DNA of 64,000 nt from Bog-473 sp963754445 (GCA_963754445.1 CAVWFT010000002.1:1240001-1304000); one strand, 5' to 3'. Positions 26,330 through 35,950 are shown, numbered from the stretch's first letter. Notes: generated from the letters alone by a model not told the origin. Translations and numbers: made by a program.

Positions 26330-27763
26330 GTGACCGGACAGTCCTGGCCCCCACCCCCCGATCCGCTCTTCCCCGAAGAGCAGGAGCCCGTGACGCTGCC
26401 CACGCAGCGCGGCACGACCGCGGGCGCGGGGGACACACGCCACGCGGAGCCGGCCCCCGGGGGGCGTCTGCACCGGCGTGGTTTCCTCGCCCTGGCCGGT
26501 GGGGTGGGTGCCGTCGGCGTCCTCGGCGCCGCCCTGGGGCCGCGGGCCTGGGACGACCTGTTCGGCGGGAGCACGAAGCCATTCAGCGGCGCGCTGAGTC
26601 CCTCGTCCGACGGGTCGAAGCTGGTGCTGCTCACCCTCTACGGCGGCAACGACGGGCTCAACACCGTGATCCCGTACGAGAACCCGGCCTACGCGGCGGC
26701 CCGTGGGCCGCTGGCCGTCGCGCCCTCGACGGTGCTGCCCCTGGCCGACGGCTACGGGCTCCACGCCCAGATGCCCGGCTTCAAGAAGCTGTGGGAGGCC
26801 AAGGAGCTGGCCATCGTGCACGGCGTGGGCTTCGCCGACCCCAACTACAGCCACTTCGAGTCGATGGACATCTGGCAGGCGGGATCGACCGACGCGGCGA
26901 CGTCGACGGGTTGGTTGGGCCGCTGGCTCGACAAGACGAAGTCGAGCCCGTTGCGGGCCCTGGCGCTCGGGCCCACCCTGCCCACCGCGTTGAGCGGCGC
27001 CCGCGTCCAGGGTGCCGCCATTCCGGTCGGGCCGCTCACCTTGCCCGGTGATCGGACGGAACAGGCGCTCTACGCGGCGCTGGCCCACGGCGCGCCCAGC
27101 GGCGGCACGCTGGCCGCGGAGGCGGCCGACTCGAACGCGGTGCTGCTGGAGCTACACCGGCGGCTCGGGCCCATCCTCGACCGTTCCACGACGTCGAATC
27201 CGTTGCACCTCCCGGACCTGTCGTCGCAGATCGCCGACGCGTCCGGCCAGCTGGCCATCGCCAACGGTGGCGGCGGTGCGGCGGCCGGGGACATCCTGGC
27301 CGTCCAGCTGAGCGTCGTGGCCAACCTCATCCTCGCCGGGGCGGCGGCCGACGTCTACAGCGTCGAGCTCGGTGGGTTCGACACGCACGCCGACCAGGAG
27401 CCGACCCAGTCGAAGCTGTTGGGGCAGGTGGACTCCGCCGTGACGGCCTTCGTCGATGCCCTGCGCGGCACCACGCACGGGGCGAGGACGACCGTCCTCA
27501 TCTACACCGAGTTCGGGCGGCGGGTGGGGGGCAACGCCAGCGGGGGCACCGACCACGGCTGGGCCAACGTCGCCTTCTTCGCCGGCCCCTCGGTCAAGGG
27601 CGGTTTCTACGGCGAGCCGCCCAGCCTGACCAAGCTGAACCAGGGCAACACCGTCTACACGACCGACTTCCGCTCGCTCTACGCCACCTCGTTCGGACGG
27701 GTGCTTGGCGTCGACCCGCGGTCGTTTCTCGACGGGACGTACAGGCAACTCGACGTCGTCTGA
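26330..27763 (+). CDS. DUF1501 family protein, Tat-exported
   Basis: 477 residues from a GTG. Twin-arginine signal HRRGFLALAGGVGAVGVLGA at about residues 44-65. The mature domain has LTLYGGNDGLNTVIPYENPAYAAARG, HGVGFADPNYSHFESMDIWQ and the C-terminal TEFGRRVGGNASGGTDHGWAN, with His/Asp residues of the alkaline-phosphatase-like DUF1501 fold. Its DUF1800 partner lies just upstream. Substrate unknown. Confidence 0.9.
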   Translation: MTGQSWPPPPDPLFPEEQEPVTLPTQRGTTAGAGDTRHAEPAPGGRLHRRGFLALAGGVGAVGVLGAALGPRAWDDLFGGSTKPFSGALSPSSDGSKLVLLTLYGGNDGLNTVIPYENPAYAAARGPLAVAPSTVLPLADGYGLHAQMPGFKKLWEAKELAIVHGVGFADPNYSHFESMDIWQAGSTDAATSTGWLGRWLDKTKSSPLRALALGPTLPTALSGARVQGAAIPVGPLTLPGDRTEQALYAALAHGAPSGGTLAAEAADSNAVLLELHRRLGPILDRSTTSNPLHLPDLSSQIADASGQLAIANGGGGAAAGDILAVQLSVVANLILAGAAADVYSVELGGFDTHADQEPTQSKLLGQVDSAVTAFVDALRGTTHGARTTVLIYTEFGRRVGGNASGGTDHGWANVAFFAGPSVKGGFYGEPPSLTKLNQGNTVYTTDFRSLYATSFGRVLGVDPRSFLDGTYRQLDVV

Positions 27764-27811
27764 CCGGACCCATGTCGTGATGCCCGGCGCCCGCGGCAGC
27801 GTCGAGGTGGG

Positions 27812-28915
27812 TCAGCGCCTCGTGGCGTGGGCCAGCACGAGGCGGCGGTGGGTGGCGGCGTCGCCCCATGCCCGCGACAGGGCCCACGAGCGCTTCAAGA
27901 AGAAGTGGAGATCGCATTCCCACGTGTAGCCGATGGCCCCGTGGACCTGCAGCGCCACCCGGGCGGCGAGATCGGCCGCGTCGGAGGCCATCGCCTTGGC
28001 CATGGAGGCATCGTGCGAGAGCGTCGGCTGGGCCGTGGCCAACGACCAGGCGGCGCGGTAGGTGGCGGGACGGGCGAACTCGAGCGCCACCCGCGCGTTG
28101 GCCAGATGGTGCTTGACCGCCTGGAAGCTCCCGATGGGCTTGCCGAACTGGTGCCGCTCCTTGGCGTAGGCGGCGCTCATCGCGATCATGCGGTCGGCCA
28201 GGCCCACGAGGAGTGCGGCCGTCCCGGCGGCGGCCCGGTCGGCCAGCAGTGCCACCGCGGCCTCGGCGGCGACGCCGTAGGCCAGCAAGCTCTCGGCCGA
28301 GAGCGGCCAATGGACGGTGGCCAGATCGCGGGTCGAGCTGAGGGCCGGGGTCGGCTCGACGGTGACCGACGCCGCCGGCACCGCATGGAGCTGCCAACCC
28401 GAATCGTCGTCGCGGCAGGCGATGAGGAGGAGGTCGGCGTCGCGGGCCCCCACGACCCGCGGCGTGCGGAGCATGCCGTCGGCCGACACGACGCTGGGCG
28501 AGCGGATGCCGTCGACCGTGATGTCGATGCCACCGACGGCGAAGGCGACGTCGTCTCGGACGAGCGCGGCCAAGGCGGCGGTGGCCGCCGGCTCGGGCGT
28601 CAGTGCGGCCAACGTGGGCGCGGCCAGGGCGGCCGTCTCGAGCAGTGGCTCGGGCAGGCAGGCGTAGCCGGCTTCCTCGAGCACCCGCACGAGGTCCACG
28701 TCGTCGAGGCCCAGACCGTCGGAGGACTCGGGTACGACGAGGGCCGGTGCACCGAGCTCGGCCAGGACGGCCCAGCGGTTGGCCGCCTGCTCGGCCCGCG
28801 CCCCGTCGTCGGCCAGCTCGAAGGCCCGCAACGCGTCGACCGTGCACTCGGTGTCGAGCACCGTGCGCACACCCTGGCGCAGCTCGTCCTGCTGCTCGGA
28901 GAAAGCGAAGTCCAT
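27812..28915 (-). CDS. acyl-CoA dehydrogenase, second subunit of a second pair
   Basis: 367 residues. C-terminal features: SAAYAKERHQFGKPIGSFQAVKHHLANARVAL and VALQVHGAIGYTWECDLHFFLKR. The N-terminus is MDFAFSEQQDELRQGVRTVL. It follows the partner ACAD after a 21-bp gap. Like the pair at 16459-18650, it is likely one half of a heterotetramer acting on a steroid-derived acyl-CoA; inferred. Confidence 0.88.
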   Translation of the reverse strand: MDFAFSEQQDELRQGVRTVLDTECTVDALRAFELADDGARAEQAANRWAVLAELGAPALVVPESSDGLGLDDVDLVRVLEEAGYACLPEPLLETAALAAPTLAALTPEPAATAALAALVRDDVAFAVGGIDITVDGIRSPSVVSADGMLRTPRVVGARDADLLLIACRDDDSGWQLHAVPAASVTVEPTPALSSTRDLATVHWPLSAESLLAYGVAAEAAVALLADRAAAGTAALLVGLADRMIAMSAAYAKERHQFGKPIGSFQAVKHHLANARVALEFARPATYRAAWSLATAQPTLSHDASMAKAMASDAADLAARVALQVHGAIGYTWECDLHFFLKRSWALSRAWGDAATHRRLVLAHATRR

Positions 28916-28936
28916 CGGTCGGGCCGGCCTTCGAGC

Positions 28937-30082
28937 TCAGCGCGGGAGACCGAGCAGACGCTCGGCCACCACGTTGCGTTGGATCTCGTTGGTGCCGGCG
29001 TAGATGGGGCCGGCCAGCGAGAAGAGGAACCCGTCGAGCCATTCGCCCGGCGCACCGGCGCGCAGCAGTTCGGCCTCCGGTCCGAGCAGGTCGAGCGCGG
29101 CGTCGTGGATGGCGACGTCGGTCTCGGACCAGAAGATCTTGTTGGCGCTCGCCTCCGGACCGACGGCATGGCCGTGCGACACCTTGGTGGCGGTCCAATA
29201 GGTGTGCAGCTTGTAGGCCTCGGCCTGCATGTGGGCCTGGGCCACGGCGTCGGCCGAAGCGGGTGGTCCGCCGCGCGTCGCGTAGAGCTGTACGAGGCGG
29301 TCGGCTGCCTCGGTGTAACGGGCCGGGCTGCGCAGCGAGAGGCCGCGCTCGGAGCCCGCCGTGGCCATGGCGACCGACCACCCGGCACCGACCTCGCCGA
29401 GCACCTGCGCCTCGGGCACCTCGACGTTGTCGAAGAAGATCTCGGCGAAGCCCGTCTCGCCGTCGATCTGGGGGATGGGCCGTACGGTGACACCCGGCGA
29501 GTCCATGGCGATGAGGAAGTAGGTCAGGCCGCGGTGGCGCTCGGCCTCGGGATCGGTGCGGAAGATGCCGAAGCACCACTCGGCGAAGGCGCCCCGGCTG
29601 GCCCACGTCTTCTGCCCGTTCAGCACCCAGCCGGCACCGTCGGCCGTGCGGGCGGCCCGGGAGCGGATGCCGGCCAGATCGCTGCCGGCGTCGGGCTCGG
29701 ACCAGCCCTGGCACCAGATCTCGTCGCCGGCCGCCATCGGCGGGAGGAAGCGCGCCTTCTGCTCCTCGGTGCCGTACTCGAGCATGGTGGGAGCGAGGAG
29801 GAAGATGCCGTTCTGGCTCACCCGTTTGGGGGCCCGGGCCCGGTAGTACTCCTCCTCGAAGACCAGCCATTCGAAGAGACCGAGGTCGCGCCCGCCGTAG
29901 GCGAGCGGCCAGCTCACGACCGACCAGCGGTCCTCGAACATGGTGCGCTCCCAGGCTCGGTGGGCCTCGAAGCCGGCCGCGGTATCGAGCGAGGGCAGGG
30001 GCTCGGCGGGGACGTGCGCCTCGAGCCAGGACCGGGCCTCGGCGCGGAAGGCCTCGAGCTCGGGGGAGAAGGTGAGATCCAC
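28937..30082 (-). CDS. acyl-CoA dehydrogenase, first subunit of a second pair
   Basis: About 381 residues from the GTG at 30082, which puts VDLTFSPELEAFRAEARSWL at the N-terminus as in relatives; an ATG at 30121 would add 13 residues. Signature WCQGWSEPDAGSDLAGIRSRA at about 125-145; C-terminus GPIYAGTNEIQRNVVAERLLG. Here again Ala replaces the catalytic Glu of YEGT, a mark of heteromeric steroid-type ACADs. Confidence 0.9.
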   Translation of the reverse strand: MDLTFSPELEAFRAEARSWLEAHVPAEPLPSLDTAAGFEAHRAWERTMFEDRWSVVSWPLAYGGRDLGLFEWLVFEEEYYRARAPKRVSQNGIFLLAPTMLEYGTEEQKARFLPPMAAGDEIWCQGWSEPDAGSDLAGIRSRAARTADGAGWVLNGQKTWASRGAFAEWCFGIFRTDPEAERHRGLTYFLIAMDSPGVTVRPIPQIDGETGFAEIFFDNVEVPEAQVLGEVGAGWSVAMATAGSERGLSLRSPARYTEAADRLVQLYATRGGPPASADAVAQAHMQAEAYKLHTYWTATKVSHGHAVGPEASANKIFWSETDVAIHDAALDLLGPEAELLRAGAPGEWLDGFLFSLAGPIYAGTNEIQRNVVAERLLGLPR

Positions 30083-30160
30083 GGCGGGCGAAATCTCGCA
30101 CAGCCGGCGGGTCGTTGCCAAGGCGGACCGGGACCCGGCCGCATCGGCGGCACCACCGGT

Positions 30161-31246
30161 TCAGGTCGCGGCGCCCCCGTCGACCAGGCCGGTCGTCGAA
30201 TGGAGGACGAGCGTGTGCACGAAGTACCGCACGATCAGGCTGGTGATCTGGGCCTGGTCGGGGGACGCGCCGGGGTCGTCGAAGCCGTGGCCACCACCTT
30301 GGACCATGACGAGCTGGTGCGGCACCCCGTTGGCCGCCAGGTCCCAGCTGAGCTCGAGGGACTGCTGGGGGTACACGACGGTGTCGTTGGTCGACTGCAG
30401 GATGAGGAACGGCGGGTCGCCGTGCCTGACGTAGGTGTCCGGGCTGGCCGCGGCGAGCGCGGACCCCAGGTCCTTCGCCGGCACAGTGCCCAGCAGCCCC
30501 ACGAACTCCTTGGCCACCAGCGGGGCGTCGCCCTGGCCGCCCATGGTGAGCAGATCGCTCGGGCCGGCCAGGTCCACCACCGACTCGACGCTGCTCGAGA
30601 AGCCCGCGTAGGGACCCCCGTCCCAGCCCGCCTCCGGTCCGGCCGTGCCCAGGAGCGACACCAGGTGGCCACCGGCGCTCACGCCCCAGGCGCCGATGGC
30701 GTTCGGGGAAATGTGCAGTTGTTGTGCATTGGCCCGCAGGTAGCGCACGGCACAGGTCACGTCTTCGATCTGGTCGGGCCACTGGGCTGCGGGGCCGAGG
30801 CGGTAGTCGAGGCTGACCACGACGAATCCGGCCGAGGCCAGCGCGGGTCCGATGGCGTCGATGAGGAAGCCGCCAGAATCGTCGTTCCCCGAGACCCAGG
30901 CCCCGCCATGGACGTAGACGACGGCGGGCGCCGAGCCGTGCAACACGGCGGGCTCGGTGATTTGGGCCTGCTCGTGATTGCAGTAGGTGACGGTGCCCTG
31001 CTGGCCCGCAGCCAGGGCCGGAGCCGGCGGATCGGCCGTGGCCAGGGTGGCCCGGACGGCGCGGGCCGCGGTGTCAGAGCCGCTCTGGGTCGGCGAGGCA
31101 CCCGAGATCGCACTGCAGGCGACCAGGAGGACGCAGGCCCCCACCACAGCGAGCAGGCCCGCCGAACGGCGGGAGCGGACCCTCGACGCGGCGGCGCCCA
31201 CAGGCGGGTCGGCGGGTCGGGCGGGCGGGCGGGCGCCACGGTGCAT
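30161..31246 (-). CDS. alpha/beta hydrolase lipoprotein (HSL/carboxylesterase-like)
   Basis: 361 residues from the ATG at 31246 (further upstream starts are possible). Signal GLLAVVGACVLLVACS with a lipobox ending at Cys, so it is exported and lipidated. Oxyanion motif in VVYVHGGAWVSGNDDSG, nucleophile in GAWGVSAGGHLVSLL and catalytic His in VQGGGHGFDDPG. It may release acyl or ester substrates at the cell surface. It is divergent from the thiolase, with the palindrome at 31301-31315 between them, and leads an operon with two ACADs. Confidence 0.85.
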   Translation of the reverse strand: MHRGARPPARPADPPVGAAASRVRSRRSAGLLAVVGACVLLVACSAISGASPTQSGSDTAARAVRATLATADPPAPALAAGQQGTVTYCNHEQAQITEPAVLHGSAPAVVYVHGGAWVSGNDDSGGFLIDAIGPALASAGFVVVSLDYRLGPAAQWPDQIEDVTCAVRYLRANAQQLHISPNAIGAWGVSAGGHLVSLLGTAGPEAGWDGGPYAGFSSSVESVVDLAGPSDLLTMGGQGDAPLVAKEFVGLLGTVPAKDLGSALAAASPDTYVRHGDPPFLILQSTNDTVVYPQQSLELSWDLAANGVPHQLVMVQGGGHGFDDPGASPDQAQITSLIVRYFVHTLVLHSTTGLVDGGAAT

Positions 31247-31300
31247 CCGATCTGCTTCGGCCTCGGAGCCGCACTTCCTGAGCGCCATGTGGCGTGGAAT

Positions 31301-31315
31301 CTGATTCGGCGTCAG
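31301..31315. promoter_or_regulatory. palindromic operator (site C of recurrent motif)
   Basis: CTGATTCGGCGTCAG, within AAT-...-AATT flanks that extend the symmetry. It matches 12 of 14 fixed positions of the recurrent element. It ends 13 bp before the thiolase start and lies 55 bp from the divergent esterase start, so it could control both directions. Confidence 0.55.
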
Positions 31316-31328
31316 AATTGCTGTTCCT

Positions 31329-32507
31329 ATGCCAAATGCCGTGATCATCGATGCCGTCCGCACCCCGGTTGGCCGCCGCGGCGGTCGCCTGTCCGGGTGG
31401 CATGCCACCGACCTGGCCGCCCAACCGCTGGCCGCCCTCCTCGCCCGCAACGACCTCGACCCCGCCCTGGTCGAGGACGTCGTCATGGGCTGCACGATGA
31501 CGGTGGGCGAGCAGGCGATGAACATCGCCCGCAACGCCGCCCTGGCCGCCGGCTTCCCCGAAACGGTCCCGGGCACGACGGTCGACCGCCAGTGCGGATC
31601 GGCGCAGCAGGCCATCCACTTCGCCGCCCAGGCCGTCATGGCGGGCGCCATGGACGTGGCCATCGGGGCCGGGGTGGAGTCCATGAGCCGGGTGCCCATC
31701 GGCTCGACCACCGAACCCGGACCGGGCGAGGCCTATGGACCGCTGTACAAGGAGCGTTTCGAACTCATCCATCAGGGCGAGTGCGCGGAGGAGATCGCCC
31801 GGCGATGGAAGGTGTCGCGCCAGGAGATGGACCAGTTCGGGCTGCGCTCGCACGAGCGGGCCGCCCGGGCGACCGACGAGGGTCGTTTCGCCCGCGAGAT
31901 CGTGCCGCTCGAGGCTCGGGTCCATCCCGACGTGCCCGGCGCGGCCGACGTGCACGGGCTGCTCGAGGCGGACGAGGGCATCCGGCGCGACACGTCGCTC
32001 GAACGGCTGGCCGGGCTGAAGCCGGCCTTCTCGGAGAACGGCACGGTGACCGCGGGCACCTCGTCGCAGATCTCCGACGGCGCGGCGGCCGTGCTCATCA
32101 TGAGCGAGGAACGCGCGTCGTCGCTCGGGCTCACGCCGCGGGCCCGCTTCCACACCTTCGCCGTGGCGGCCAACGACCCCCAGATCATGTTGACGGCGCC
32201 CATCCCGGCCACCGAGCTCGTGCTGGCCAAGGCCAAGCTGCGCCTCGACGACATCGATCTGGTGGAGATCAACGAAGCCTTCGCCTCGGTCGTCCTGGCC
32301 TGGGAGCGCGAGTACCACCCCGACATGGACAAGGTGAACGTCAACGGGGGGGCCATCGCCATCGGGCATCCGACGGGGTGCTCGGGTGCCCGCCTCATGG
32401 CGACCCTGCTCAACGAGCTCGAGCGCACGGGTGGCCGCTACGGGCTCCAGACGATGTGCGAGGGCGGCGGGCAGGCCAACGCCACGATCATCGAGCGGTT
32501 GGGCTGA
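31329..32507 (+). CDS. acetyl-CoA acyltransferase, FadA5/FadA6-like thiolase
   Basis: 392 residues. The nucleophilic Cys is C89 in GTTVDRQCGSAQQA. The catalytic His is in AIAIGHPTGCSGARLM and the second Cys in TMCEGGGQANATIIERLG. NEAFASVVLAWEREYHPDMDKVNVNGGAIAIGHP closely follows the pattern of mycobacterial steroid thiolases, and the N-terminus VIIDAVRTPVGRRGGRLSGWHATDL is similar. It would cleave 3-ketoacyl-CoA in side-chain or ring degradation. The stop overlaps the next ATG (TGATG). Confidence 0.9.
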   Translation: MPNAVIIDAVRTPVGRRGGRLSGWHATDLAAQPLAALLARNDLDPALVEDVVMGCTMTVGEQAMNIARNAALAAGFPETVPGTTVDRQCGSAQQAIHFAAQAVMAGAMDVAIGAGVESMSRVPIGSTTEPGPGEAYGPLYKERFELIHQGECAEEIARRWKVSRQEMDQFGLRSHERAARATDEGRFAREIVPLEARVHPDVPGAADVHGLLEADEGIRRDTSLERLAGLKPAFSENGTVTAGTSSQISDGAAAVLIMSEERASSLGLTPRARFHTFAVAANDPQIMLTAPIPATELVLAKAKLRLDDIDLVEINEAFASVVLAWEREYHPDMDKVNVNGGAIAIGHPTGCSGARLMATLLNELERTGGRYGLQTMCEGGGQANATIIERLG

Positions 32508-32965
32508 TGGCCCCGACCAGCGTGCCGGCGGTGGAGGGCTGGTTCACCGCCGGCGAGGACGGAGCGGGTCCGGCCCTCTTGGGCTCGCGCTGCACGGGCT
32601 GCGGGACGTTCGCCTTCCCGGCGGCCACCCGGTTCTGCGGCAATCCCGACTGCGCCTCGACGAGTTTCGACACGGTCGAGCTCTCGCGGCGGGGCCGCAT
32701 CTGGTCCTACACCGACGCCCGCTACCAACCGCCGCCCCCCTATGTCGCGGCGGATCCCTACGTGCCCTTCTGCCTGGCCGCGGTGGAGCTGGCGGCCGAG
32801 AAGCTGGTCGTGATGGGTCAGGTCGTGCCCGGGGTCACGGTCGACGACCTGTCCGTGGGCGACGAGGTCGAGCTGGTGATCGACACCCTCTACGCCGCAG
32901 ACGGGACCGACTACCTGGTCTGGAAGTGGAAGCCACTGAGCAGCGACCGATCGGGAGAGGGGTGA
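32507..32965 (+). CDS. DUF35 OB-fold protein with zinc ribbon
   Basis: 152 residues. The zinc-ribbon Cys are in GSRCTGCGTFAFP and RFCGNPDCAST (C-x2-C, C-x4-C). An OB-fold follows (GRIWSYTDARYQPPPP, VVPGVTVDDLSVGDEVELVI). DUF35 proteins partner with lipid-transfer-type thiolases; in Mycobacterium the ChsH2/Ltp2 pair carries out steroid aldol cleavage. It is coupled to the next gene by a GTGA overlap. Confidence 0.88.
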   Translation: MAPTSVPAVEGWFTAGEDGAGPALLGSRCTGCGTFAFPAATRFCGNPDCASTSFDTVELSRRGRIWSYTDARYQPPPPYVAADPYVPFCLAAVELAAEKLVVMGQVVPGVTVDDLSVGDEVELVIDTLYAADGTDYLVWKWKPLSSDRSGEG

Positions 32966-34182
32966 GCGTGGCCGACGACAGGAAGGTGGCCGTCCTCGGG
33001 GCGGGGATGCACGAGTGGGGGAAGTGGGGCCGGCCCTTCGTCGAGTACGGCGTGGCGGCGGCCCGCGACGCGCTGGCCGATGCCGGCCTCGGCTGGCGTG
33101 ACATGCAGTTCGTCTCGGGCGCCGACACCATCCGCAACGGCTATCCGGGTTTCATCTCGGGGGCGACGTTCGCCCAGGCGCTCGGGTGGACCGGGGCCCG
33201 GGTGTCGAGCGTCTACGCGGCCTGTGCCTCGGGCGCGGTGGCCATCGCCAACGCGCGGGCGCAGATCCTGGCCGGCCTGTGTGACGTGGCGCTGGTCGTG
33301 GGGGCCGACACGACGCCCAAGGGCTTCTTCGCCCCCGTGGGCGGCGGCGAGCGCAAGGACGATCCCGACTGGTTGCGCTTCCATCTCCTCGGCGCCACCA
33401 ACCCCACCTACTTCGCCCTCTACGCCCGGCGCCGCATGGATCGCTTCGGTGCCACCGAAGAGGACTTCGCACAGGTCAAGGTGAAGAACGCGCGGCACGG
33501 GCTGGCCAATCCCTACGCCCGCTACCGCAAGGAGGTCACGGTGGAGGAGGTGCTGGCCTCGCCGATGGTGGCCGATCCGCTCCGCCTGCTCGAGATCTGT
33601 GCCACCTCCGACGGCGGGGCGGCCCTCGTGCTCTCGAGCCTCGACTTCGCCCGCCGCCACGGGGCGACGGGGCCGCTCGTGACCATCGACGCCGTCTCCA
33701 CCGTGACGCCCACGTTCCCCAACACCGTGATCGAGATGCCGAACTTCTCGACCGACTCCGCCGTGGCCGCGGGGACGGCTCCGGGCCCGGCGGCCGAGGG
33801 TTTCCGGCCCTCGATCGCCGCCGCGGCCTACGCCGAGGCCGGTATCGGGCCCGACGACGTCGACCTGGCCGAGGTGTACGACCTCTCGGCCGCCCTCGAA
33901 CTCGACTGGTACGAGGACATCGGGCTCTGCGGCGAGGGCGAGGCGGAGAAGCTCCTGCGCGACGGCGTCACCACGATCGGCGGCCGCGTGCCGGTCAACC
34001 CTTCGGGCGGGCTTTCCTGTTTCGGCGAGGCCATCCCGGCCCAGGCCATCGCCCAGGTCTGCGAGTGCGTCTGGCAGCTCCGGGGCCAGGCCAGCGGCCA
34101 TCAGGTCGAAGGGGCCATGGTGGCGGTCACGGCCAACCAGGGCCTGTTCGGGCACGGCTCTTCCGTCCTGCTCAGCCGCTGA
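32962..34182 (+). CDS. thiolase-fold protein (lipid-transfer/Ltp-like)
   Basis: About 406 residues from the GTG at 32962 (overlaps the upstream TGA; 32968 is also possible). Thiolase-fold marks: VSSVYAACASGAVAIANARAQILAG (nucleophile region, Cys in AACASGA), FFAPVGGGERKDDPDW, LEICATSDGGAALVLSS and PVNPSGGLSCFGEAIPAQAIAQ. The HP-G motif of degradative thiolases is replaced by NPSGG, as in Ltp2-like aldolases and SCP-x-type enzymes. It pairs with the DUF35 partner upstream. Confidence 0.88.
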   Translation: MSVADDRKVAVLGAGMHEWGKWGRPFVEYGVAAARDALADAGLGWRDMQFVSGADTIRNGYPGFISGATFAQALGWTGARVSSVYAACASGAVAIANARAQILAGLCDVALVVGADTTPKGFFAPVGGGERKDDPDWLRFHLLGATNPTYFALYARRRMDRFGATEEDFAQVKVKNARHGLANPYARYRKEVTVEEVLASPMVADPLRLLEICATSDGGAALVLSSLDFARRHGATGPLVTIDAVSTVTPTFPNTVIEMPNFSTDSAVAAGTAPGPAAEGFRPSIAAAAYAEAGIGPDDVDLAEVYDLSAALELDWYEDIGLCGEGEAEKLLRDGVTTIGGRVPVNPSGGLSCFGEAIPAQAIAQVCECVWQLRGQASGHQVEGAMVAVTANQGLFGHGSSVLLSR

Positions 34183-34385
34183 GCCGCCCGGGCGCCAGGC
34201 CGGGCTCGGCGCAACCCCAGGTCAGGGCCCCCGTTTGTGCATTGGGGGTGTGACCGACGGCCCATCCGGGTATGGACGGGGTGACGCACACTGCGGGTTC
34301 AACCCCCTAGTCTTTCTGTACTCGCAGGTGCGCCATTTCGGGAGTCGGCGGAAGAGGCGACCCTGCGAGGAGGGTAAATACACAT

Positions 34386-34847
34386 ATGTTGGCCACGGAT
34401 GTCAGAGAGCTTCACCACCAGGGCGGGGAGCTACGAGGAGCGCGAGAATTCATGCCGGACCAGAGTGACGACCGGAGCCCGAGCCGGTCCGACGACGAGG
34501 TGCTTCGTGCCCTCGACGAGCTCGAGGCCGCGCTGAAGGAAAATGCGGAGAACGAGCGGCTGCTCGCCCAGCGCATCGCCGACGTACGTCAGGCTCGCCT
34601 GGCCGGCCAGGAGTGGAAGGCCATCCTCGGCGACGAGGACGAGCCGGGCACCGTGCAGCTGGTCAGCGCCATCTTGCGCCGCCAGTCCGAGGCCAGCGGC
34701 TACCTGCGCCGGTCCCTGGTCGTCGCCCTGCGTGCGGAGGGACAGAGCATCCCGAGCATCGCCCACCTCTTCGGTGTGACCCACCAGCGGGTCTCGAACC
34801 TGCTGCGCCGGGTGGCCCAGGGCAACCTGGCCAACGGCGAGGCCTGA
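34386..34847 (+). CDS. small HTH protein with predicted coiled coil
   Basis: 153 residues from the ATG at 34386, which has AGGAGG 12 bases upstream (long spacing); an ATG at 34452 (MPDQSDDRS) would give 131 residues. Middle region DELEAALKENAENERLLAQRIADV looks like a coiled coil. The C-terminus GQSIPSIAHLFGVTHQRVSNLLRR is a helix-turn-helix of the sigma-4/MerR-like length. I recognise no family. It lies alone between the ltp operon and ipd operon, so it is a candidate local regulator, unproven. Confidence 0.6.
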   Translation: MLATDVRELHHQGGELRGAREFMPDQSDDRSPSRSDDEVLRALDELEAALKENAENERLLAQRIADVRQARLAGQEWKAILGDEDEPGTVQLVSAILRRQSEASGYLRRSLVVALRAEGQSIPSIAHLFGVTHQRVSNLLRRVAQGNLANGEA

Positions 34848-34898
34848 GCCGAACGAAGATCGAGTCCGGATCCGGGGGCATCGACCCCCGGTCCGCAC

Positions 34899-35950
34899 TC
34901 ACGTGGCGGACCAGCTCCGGAGGACGCCGTCGGCCTCGGCCATGATGGTGCCGATGATGTCGGCCACGGGTGGCAGCGCGTCGAGTACGCCGACCACCTG
35001 GCCGGTCGGGAGCACCCCCACGTCGGTCCGCCCCTCGACCAACGCCGCCTTCGTCATGACGGGAGCGTTGGCTGCCATGACCACCTGGGACCAGGTGAGC
35101 TCGTTGCCCTCTTTCATGGCGCGGCCCTCGCGCAGCAGCGACGTCACCGTGGCCCCGGTCTCCCGGCGGAACGTGTAGGCGCTGCGCACGGCCCGGGGCA
35201 GTGACCGCAGCCATGACTGTCCCTCGAGATGCTCGACCAGGTCGGTCCGGACCACGCGTTGGGGCGCACCGTCGACCTTGGTCGTCACCACCGTGCCGGT
35301 CACCGGCGTGCCCAGATAGATGCTCTTGACGGTGTCGGGCACCCGACTCTCGGCCGAGAGCAGGAACCGGGTGCCCATGGCCACGCCGGCCGCACCGTAG
35401 GACAGGGCGGCCACCAGGCCGCGACCGTTGAAGAAGCCGCCCGCACCGAGCACGAGGACGCGGTCGCCGACGGCGTCGACCACTTCGGGCAGCAGCAACG
35501 TCGTGGGCACGGTGCCCGTATGCCCGCCGCCCTCGGCTCCCTGGGCGATGACGGCGTCCACGCCCCACTCGGCCACCTTCTCGGCATGACGGCGCGCCCC
35601 CACCGTCGGCATGACGAACAGCCCGGCGTCCTTGCACCGGGCCACCAGCTTGGGATTGGGCGCCTGGGCGAAGCTGGCCACCCGCGCCCCGTCTCGATCA
35701 TCAGCTCGATGCGCTGTTCCACGTCGGCGACGTCGGTGCGCAGGTTGACGCCGAAGGGGGCCTGGGTCCGGGCGCGCACCTCGCCGATGGCCCGACGCAG
35801 CTCCTCGAGCGACATGGTGGCCGAAGCCAGGACGCCCAGGCCGCCGGCCGCACAGGTGGCAGCGACCAACCGCGGGCCGGCCACCCAGCCCATCCCGGTC
35901 TGGACCAGCGGGTAGCGGACGCCCACGCGTGTGCAGAACGCGGTCTGCAG
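34899..35950 (-). pseudogene. ipdC: IpdC-like nitronate-monooxygenase-family flavoprotein, one frameshift
   Basis: Read as one gene, this is a 2-nitropropane-dioxygenase/NMO-family protein: QTAFCTRVGVRYPLVQTGMG at the N-terminus, then MIETG, a break, and RVASFAQAPNPKLVARCKDA to the C-terminus ADGVLRSWSAT. The break is in the C4 run at 35687-35690; adding one C restores GARVASF in frame. Its place after ipdA, ipdB and echA20 matches the mycobacterial order echA20-ipdA-ipdB-ipdC, so IpdC (C/D-ring flavin enzyme) is the best name. No ATG/GTG is available at the expected N-terminus; CTG at 35950 is the best candidate start. Confidence 0.7.

Noticed and set aside
27594..32965. Very long frames on both strands (over 1000 residues) across the ACAD/esterase/thiolase block
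   Set aside because: Low-complexity Arg/Gly/Pro content typical of shadows in GC-rich DNA; real genes with clear motifs occupy the other frames.
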